DNA of 64,000 nucleotides. It comes from Inia geoffrensis. Lineage: Eukaryota; Chordata; Mammalia; Artiodactyla; Iniidae. Below are positions 59,175 to 64,000 of this stretch, piece by piece. Below the pieces are notes generated by a model. It did no database searches and had not been told where the DNA came from. It was given only the letters and a program-made list of their open reading frames with translations. The translations under genes and the position numbers were made by a program. Location: NCBI GenBank assembly GCA_036417435.1, contig CM070903.1, positions 94,137,001-94,201,000 on the forward strand, in the 5' to 3' direction. Numbering within the stretch: the stretch's first letter is position 1; every line of letters starts with the position of its first letter.

Positions 59175-59475
59175 CCTACTATGCACAAAATTGTGCTAAC
59201 CATTCCCCATATGCTTACAGATCTCATCATACTATGGGAAGATAGACTTGCAGACAATTTTAAAATCAGGATGTTTGAAATCAGTGATAACAGCAAACTA
59301 CTATGGGAAGGGAAAAAAGGGGGGATTCAATTTTTCTGTGCAGTCTTAGTGAAGGCTTCTTTGTGGAAGTGCATTTGAGGTGAAACTTAAAGAATCATAG
59401 GGATTTTGAGAGGTGAAAGACAGGAGCAAGACTACTGCAAGTTGAGGAATCAGCTTGAACAAAGGAGTGAGCAAA
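59175..59475 (-). repeat. L2-type LINE remnant (reverse orientation)
   Basis: Diverged reversed L2 end: actatgcacaaaattgtgctaaccattcc, then aaggcttctttgtggaagtgcatttgaggtgaaactt, then aaaggagtgagcaaatg. Confidence 0.6.
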
Positions 59476-59617
59476 TGATTTTTACTTTGTAAACTGAGCA
59501 AACTCCAAGTTCAGTTCTGAAGTGTTATGTTATTGGTACTATGTTTTCTGATTCACAGACTGTACTATAAAGACTGTATATAAGTGGCAAAATGACAAAA
59601 ATAGCAAACTTTTTTCC

Positions 59618-59850
59618 ATTTTATTGAGTGCTTACTATGTATGTTGCATCACATGCAGTGTCTTATTAAATCCCCTAAAAGCCATATGTGGGAGGAACAC
59701 TTCCATTCTTATTTCACAGATGAGGAAACTAACAGAGAAAGGTCAATTAATTTGTCTGAGGTTGTATTTCTTGTTAAGTGGTGGACTACAGCTGTGATTC
59801 ACGTGTCTCTCACTCAAAAGGCTGTTCTCTTTATCATTATACCATACCTT
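59618..59850 (-). repeat. MIR SINE remnant (reverse orientation)
   Basis: Reversed MIR order is well kept: ttttattgagtgcttactatgt, then cattcttatttcacagatgaggaaac, then gttaagtggtggactacagctgtgattc. Confidence 0.85.
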
Positions 59851-60784
59851 CTCTCAAAAGAATTAGGAGTCTATGAGGGACAGCACTGACCTTGAATTTT
59901 AGATATACTGTAGTAAATACTGATTTAATATTCTACCAGTAGAAAAGCAAAACATCAAAGGGTAACAATGAAGTAATTAAAATATTCATATATCACTCTA
60001 TAGTTTACAAAACTTTTAAAAACAATTTTAGAAAGAGCAAAGGACAGAAGTTAACTCATTCGTACCCTACACTTTAGATCAACCACCAATTTTCTGTGCA
60101 TGAGGCTTTGGGAAAATCAACTCACCTCTTTGGGTTCAAATTCTGTAAATTATCTGTGTAGTTATCTTATTAAATGGCATTATTTCTAACTAGACAGTGA
60201 ACTCCCCTAATAAGAGCATGCTTACTCATTTTTGTCATGGCACCAGGCACTTTCCTGGCATTTTCAACTATGAAATGGATGATGGATAAATAAGCAAATG
60301 TTTCCTCACCTGTAAAATAAGGAGTTGCTCTAGATCTCTTAAGATTCCTACCAGCTTGAGAATTCTATTAGGGTGTGACATTTTCCAGAAGTCCAGGAAA
60401 AGAACGTAACTTCCAAACTCTGCTGCATCTTTGGAACACAGTAGAAACTAGCGACCTACATTAACTGCCTTGAGCTTTGAAAAGTATAGATTTTGCATGA
60501 AGAAAATATAAACAACAAAAATACTGGATATTTTTCTCTTGTCCTGTAGGAGAAATGCCACCTTTTTCCAGTGGGGTGGGTGATGTAAAGGAAGAGTGTA
60601 TCAGAAGCCAACTGACTCTGAACTCTTCTTTTGTGTATTTCAAATCATAACAAGATGCTCCTGTTCATTTATTCACTGGCATATGACTAAAGGAAGTTAA
60701 ATAGATGAACTCAACTTTATACTCTTCTATCTTGCCATTCAGTGTCTCTCTCATCAGCTTAAAGCCTATCTCCAATCCTGCCAT
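59851..60784. other. Intronic sequence with MIR/L2 scraps
   Basis: An L2 3'-end-like piece lies near 60195-60300 (agacagtgaactcccctaataag, then ggcaccaggcac). A MIR-like ancient piece lies near 60300-60370 (tttcctcacctgtaaaataagg). No exon seen. Confidence 0.5.
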
Positions 60785-61230
60785 TGTGTGTGCCAAGCAC
60801 TGGGTACGTGATTCTTGAGACATAGACCCACCTCTCAAAGACCTGAGCACCTAGAAAGGCAGACAGCTGCATGCATAGCATGTTTTACTCCAGACACACA
60901 CATGAGTTGCCAAGGGAGCACATGCTGAAAAGTTCAAAAGAGTTTTCTGAGTGGAAAGTTGGTTTTTTCTGAGCTGAGAAGGAGTATGACTGCAAGAGAA
61001 CACAAGATACTAGTATATATGCTTGGGGAGAATGTTGGGAAGTGAAGTACAGATTGAGAAGGCAAATGGTTTAGTCACTTGAACATGTACTGTAACTCAA
61101 GCAATGGTGGAAGATGAGGAATGGGGCAGGTTATGGCTGCTCTTGTAAACCATGCTAATGAGCTTGTTTTTTCTCCTGGAAGAAATATTTAATCACTGAA
61201 AGATTTTGGCAGAGGAGTTTCATGGTAAAT
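60785..61230 (-). repeat. L2-type LINE remnant (reverse orientation)
   Basis: Reversed L2 pattern: tgtgtgccaagcactgggta, then aaaggcagacag, then gctgctcttgtaaaccatgctaatgagctt and ggcagaggagtttcatgg. The same arrangement as at 14654-15190. Confidence 0.6.
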
Positions 61231-61314
61231 ATATTCTGACAGTTGTGAAGAAGATGGATCAAAGGGGAAAAAATCACTGTTAATACTAAAAAAATCACTA
61301 TTAATCACAATAAT

Positions 61315-61559
61315 CAAAACTATGCTTCCTGGGCTTCCCTGGTGGAGCAGGGGTTGAGAGTCCGCCTGCCAATGCAGGGGACACGCGTTCGTGCCCTGGT
61401 CCCGGAAGATCCCACATGCCGCGGAGCGGCTGGGCCCATGAGCTATGGCCGCTGAGCCTGCGCGTCCGGAGCCTGTGCTCTGCAACGGGAGAGGCCACAA
61501 CAGTGAGAGGCCCGCGTACCTCAAAAAAAAAAAACCAAAAAACAAAACTATGCTTCCTG
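61315..61559 (+). mobile_element. CHR-2-type SINE, perfect 17-bp TSD
   Basis: Body 61332-61542. Perfect repeats caaaactatgcttcctg at 61315-61331 and 61543-61559, the longest clean TSD in the window. Confidence 0.97.
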
Positions 61560-62354
61560 ATTCAGACTTTTTGAGCCATGAAGAGTCTCGAATAAAGTAA
61601 TGGAGATCTACCTAGGTCAATTAAAATTTAAGTTTTGTTGTTTTGCTTTTGACTGAAAAAAGTCATTTAGTACTTGTGATTGGCTATTATATCTATTTGA
61701 TAGGTAAAAGGAAGAAAATTAATTAAAACATAAATGTAGTTTGATGGAAATAATTTTCTTTTAAAAATACACGGTCCTAGGGAGAGATAATTAAAAGGTG
61801 ATGTTGAGGAAATACTTGGCATATGTAATATGTAAAGTGTAAGCTGATGAATGGTGACCATTCTAAGAGTTTGAGCATCTTTGAAAGAGGTACATTTCAG
61901 ATGAAAATCTTCTCAAGATGCTAAGAAGCAAATCTGCACAGGATTGTTTACTAGAATTGGAGGAGGGGGCTATTCATTCATTAATAAACTGCTTAGTGCA
62001 TGCATTGTCTCAGCAATTTTTCTCTCATTTCCTGTTGAATCATCTTGAGTAACTGATAACTGATGAGTAAACTCATTCTTTATCAGATAAGAAGAGCTTC
62101 ACAAAGAACATCTCAGCTCTCACATAGCAGAAATTGGATATTTTCTAAAAAATCAGTGAAGTACTGTTCTCTGAACAATAACTCTAACCTCTCCTTTTTT
62201 TTTTTTTTTTGGCCAAACTCAGGTATTGGAAAGTCAAATTGTTTTTGGTTACCTAATTTCCAGTTTCTAATGTGGATAAATTTTCTAAGTATTTCATGAA
62301 TACACATGAATTTGAGACAGAACTTCAGATAGGAAAAAAAAATTGAAGGCAATG
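61560..62354. other. Intronic sequence, nothing recognised
   Basis: A T-run at 62195-62210 is present. No exon or assignable repeat. Confidence 0.5.
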
Positions 62355-62587
62355 TCAGGAACTTTTTTTTTTTTTTTTTTTTTTTGCGGTACGCGAGCCT
62401 CTCACTGTTGTGGCGTCTCCTGTTGTGGAGCACAGGCTCTGGACGCGCAGGCTCAGCGGCCATGGCTAACGGGCCCAGCCGCTCTGCAGCATGTGGGATC
62501 TTCCCAGACCACGGCACAAACCCATGTCCCCTGCATCAGCAGGCGGACTCTCAACCCCTGCGCCACCAGGGAAGCCCTCAGGAACTT
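62355..62587 (-). mobile_element. CHR-2-type SINE, minus strand, 10-bp TSD
   Basis: A T21 head at 62363-62385, then gcggtacgcgagcctctcac to caccagggaagccc ending at 62577. Repeats tcaggaactt at 62355-62364 and 62578-62587. Confidence 0.95.
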
Positions 62588-63311
62588 ATTTCTGAATAAC
62601 CGTGCTTAGGTAATACTGAGATGAACAGAAAAATTTAAATAAAATTAATCTTTAAACGTTCAAAGGAACCTTAAAAATTACAATTTAAATTACAAAAAAA
62701 TATTATTCAAAAGCAGAAAGTGAAATGATTAGGGATGCAATTGTATCAAATATGAAGATTCTTTTAATCGCTGAACTTTGACAAATGACTTGATTTGTCC
62801 AGACTAGTTTCTAGATTTTGAAACTATCCTTTAATTTGAAAAAAAATATGAAACTTTAAAACATATACAATTAGAATATCAATTAATGTGTGCCTTACTC
62901 CTCCAGATTGAACGGGTCACCATTGTTTACTCTGAGTCCACTCTTTTTATTTACTAAACAATGTATTCATATGTTGAATGATTTAATGAATTAGCTGGAT
63001 AATTTAAAACAAACAATAAATTTCTGATGGAGAGGTCTTGAAAAGTCAGTATCTGAGACTGTCTGAATAATTCTCTAGTATTATTATTTTTAACATCTTT
63101 TAGGTGAAAATGCCTGTTCCCTTGTAAATACCTTTGGGCCTTCCAAGATTTTGGCCATCACTCCTTACATATTAGAAAATATTTTTTATGCTAAGTACAA
63201 GCCAACTTCAGTCTATGTTGTCCATCCCTCATTTATTCACCAACATATGCTGAATATCAATTATGTACCAAATATAATTTGGTCATCAAATGTAAGAAAT
63301 CCCTTTAGGCT
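62588..63311. other. Intronic sequence, AT-rich
   Basis: No exon or clear repeat seen. Confidence 0.5.
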
Positions 63312-63628
63312 TACATTATTTTTTTTTTTTAATTTATTTATTTATTTATTTTTGGCTGTGCTGGGTCTTCGTTTCTGTGCGAGGGCTTTCTCTAGTTGTG
63401 GCGAGTGGGGGGGCCACTCTTCATCGCGGTGCGCAGGCCTCTCACTGTCGTGGCCTCTCTTGTTGCAAATCACAGGCTCCAGACGTGCAGGCTCAGTAGT
63501 TGTGGCTCACGGGCCCAGTTGCTCCGCGGCACGTGGGATCTTCCCAGACCAGGGCTAGAACCCGTGTCCCCTGCATTGGCAGGCAGATTCTCAACCACTG
63601 CGCCACCAGGGAAGCCCCCTACATTATT
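63312..63628 (-). mobile_element. Long CHR-type SINE (CHR-1/CHR-2 intermediate), minus strand, 9-bp TSD
   Basis: T-rich head, then atttatttatttttggctgtgctgggtcttcg, the reversed 3' end of the long CHR form. It continues through the CHR-2-like body to caccagggaagcccc at 63619. Repeats tacattatt at 63312-63320 and 63620-63628. It keeps the old long tail that the other CHR-2 copies lack. Confidence 0.92.
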
Positions 63629-64000
63629 GTTTTAAGTACCAATTTCATATTACTGATTCAGTGTCTATTAGAAGACACATGTTCAATATGAAAGGAACAC
63701 ATGCCAACCCCTTCTTTTGTTTTTCCAGGTTATTAATTTATTTCCACATTATAATTACACATTAAACATTTACAGCCACTTATAGTTGAAGTTTTAAAGT
63801 ACCCTCTCAAGATAAACTGTAATTACTATTTATCACTACTGATCTAGAGAATGGAGCATCAATGAAGGAGATATTTTAGGGAGATAGGCAGCAAAAACTT
63901 TTAACCAAAATTTCGAAATTATTATTTATCTAGATAAAACTTTGGTAAGAATCATTTTCAATTAACACAGGAGTTTTTAAATGACACTGTCTATGATAAG
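63629..64000. other. Intronic sequence to window end
   Basis: AT-rich, no exon or repeat recognised. The NLGN1 intron continues beyond the window. Confidence 0.5.

Noticed and set aside
1..64000. CRISPR arrays, operons, tRNA or rRNA genes
   Set aside because: The window is mammalian intron. tRNA-like boxes occur only within the tRNA-Glu-derived SINEs, and no regular spacer-repeat array is present.

Overview
This window is nuclear DNA from a mammal, almost certainly a cetacean (whale or dolphin). Eleven copies of the tRNA-Glu-derived CHR-2-type SINE, several nearly identical and with clear target-site duplications, lie beside CHR-1-type SINEs and Cetartiodactyla-type LINE-1 (L1) elements. There are no bacterial-style genes. 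Almost every open frame is a chance frame or a repeat-derived frame.

The only host coding sequence I can support is two small exons of neuroligin 1 (NLGN1) on the minus strand. One is the 60-bp splice-site-A exon at 8775-8834, which encodes the acidic 20-residue insert usually called A2. The other is the 153-bp exon at 1607-1759, which encodes the start of the cholinesterase-like core, including the HGG oxyanion-loop motif. Both have canonical splice sites and compatible phase-1 junctions. Everything else is NLGN1 intron: about 7.0 kb between the two exons, more than 55 kb upstream of the A2 exon (higher coordinates), and 1.6 kb downstream of the 153-bp exon. I did not find the basic A1 insert exon or the large downstream exon.

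Layout. Positions 1-14.6 kb, around the exons, are AT-rich intron with few repeats and one 5'-truncated L1 tail. Positions 14.6-24.2 kb hold L2, MIR and an old L1 pierced by a CHR-2 SINE, plus AT-rich palindromes. Positions 24.2-35.1 kb are mixed intron with a hAT (MER1-like) element, a diverged TG/TCTC-rich tract and two SINEs. Positions 35.2-41.2 kb are a rearranged L1 whose missing ORF2 middle is replaced by about 178 bp of non-L1 DNA; an inverted copy of that DNA sits 3.6 kb away at 42.8 kb. Positions 43.76-47.46 kb are a 5'-complete, internally deleted L1 inserted into an L2, with an in-frame ORF1-ORF2 fusion. Positions 48-51 kb are a SINE cluster. Positions 52.0-58.96 kb are an old near-full-length L1 carrying two SINEs. 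Positions 59-64 kb hold MIR/L2 relics and three SINEs.

All the large L1s lie on the plus strand, antisense to NLGN1. The points most worth following are the inverted templated-looking insertion, the L1 ORF1-ORF2 fusion with its preserved CpG-rich 5' UTR facing the NLGN1 exons, and the UGCAUG (RBFOX-type) motif 25 nt downstream of the A2 exon's weak donor.
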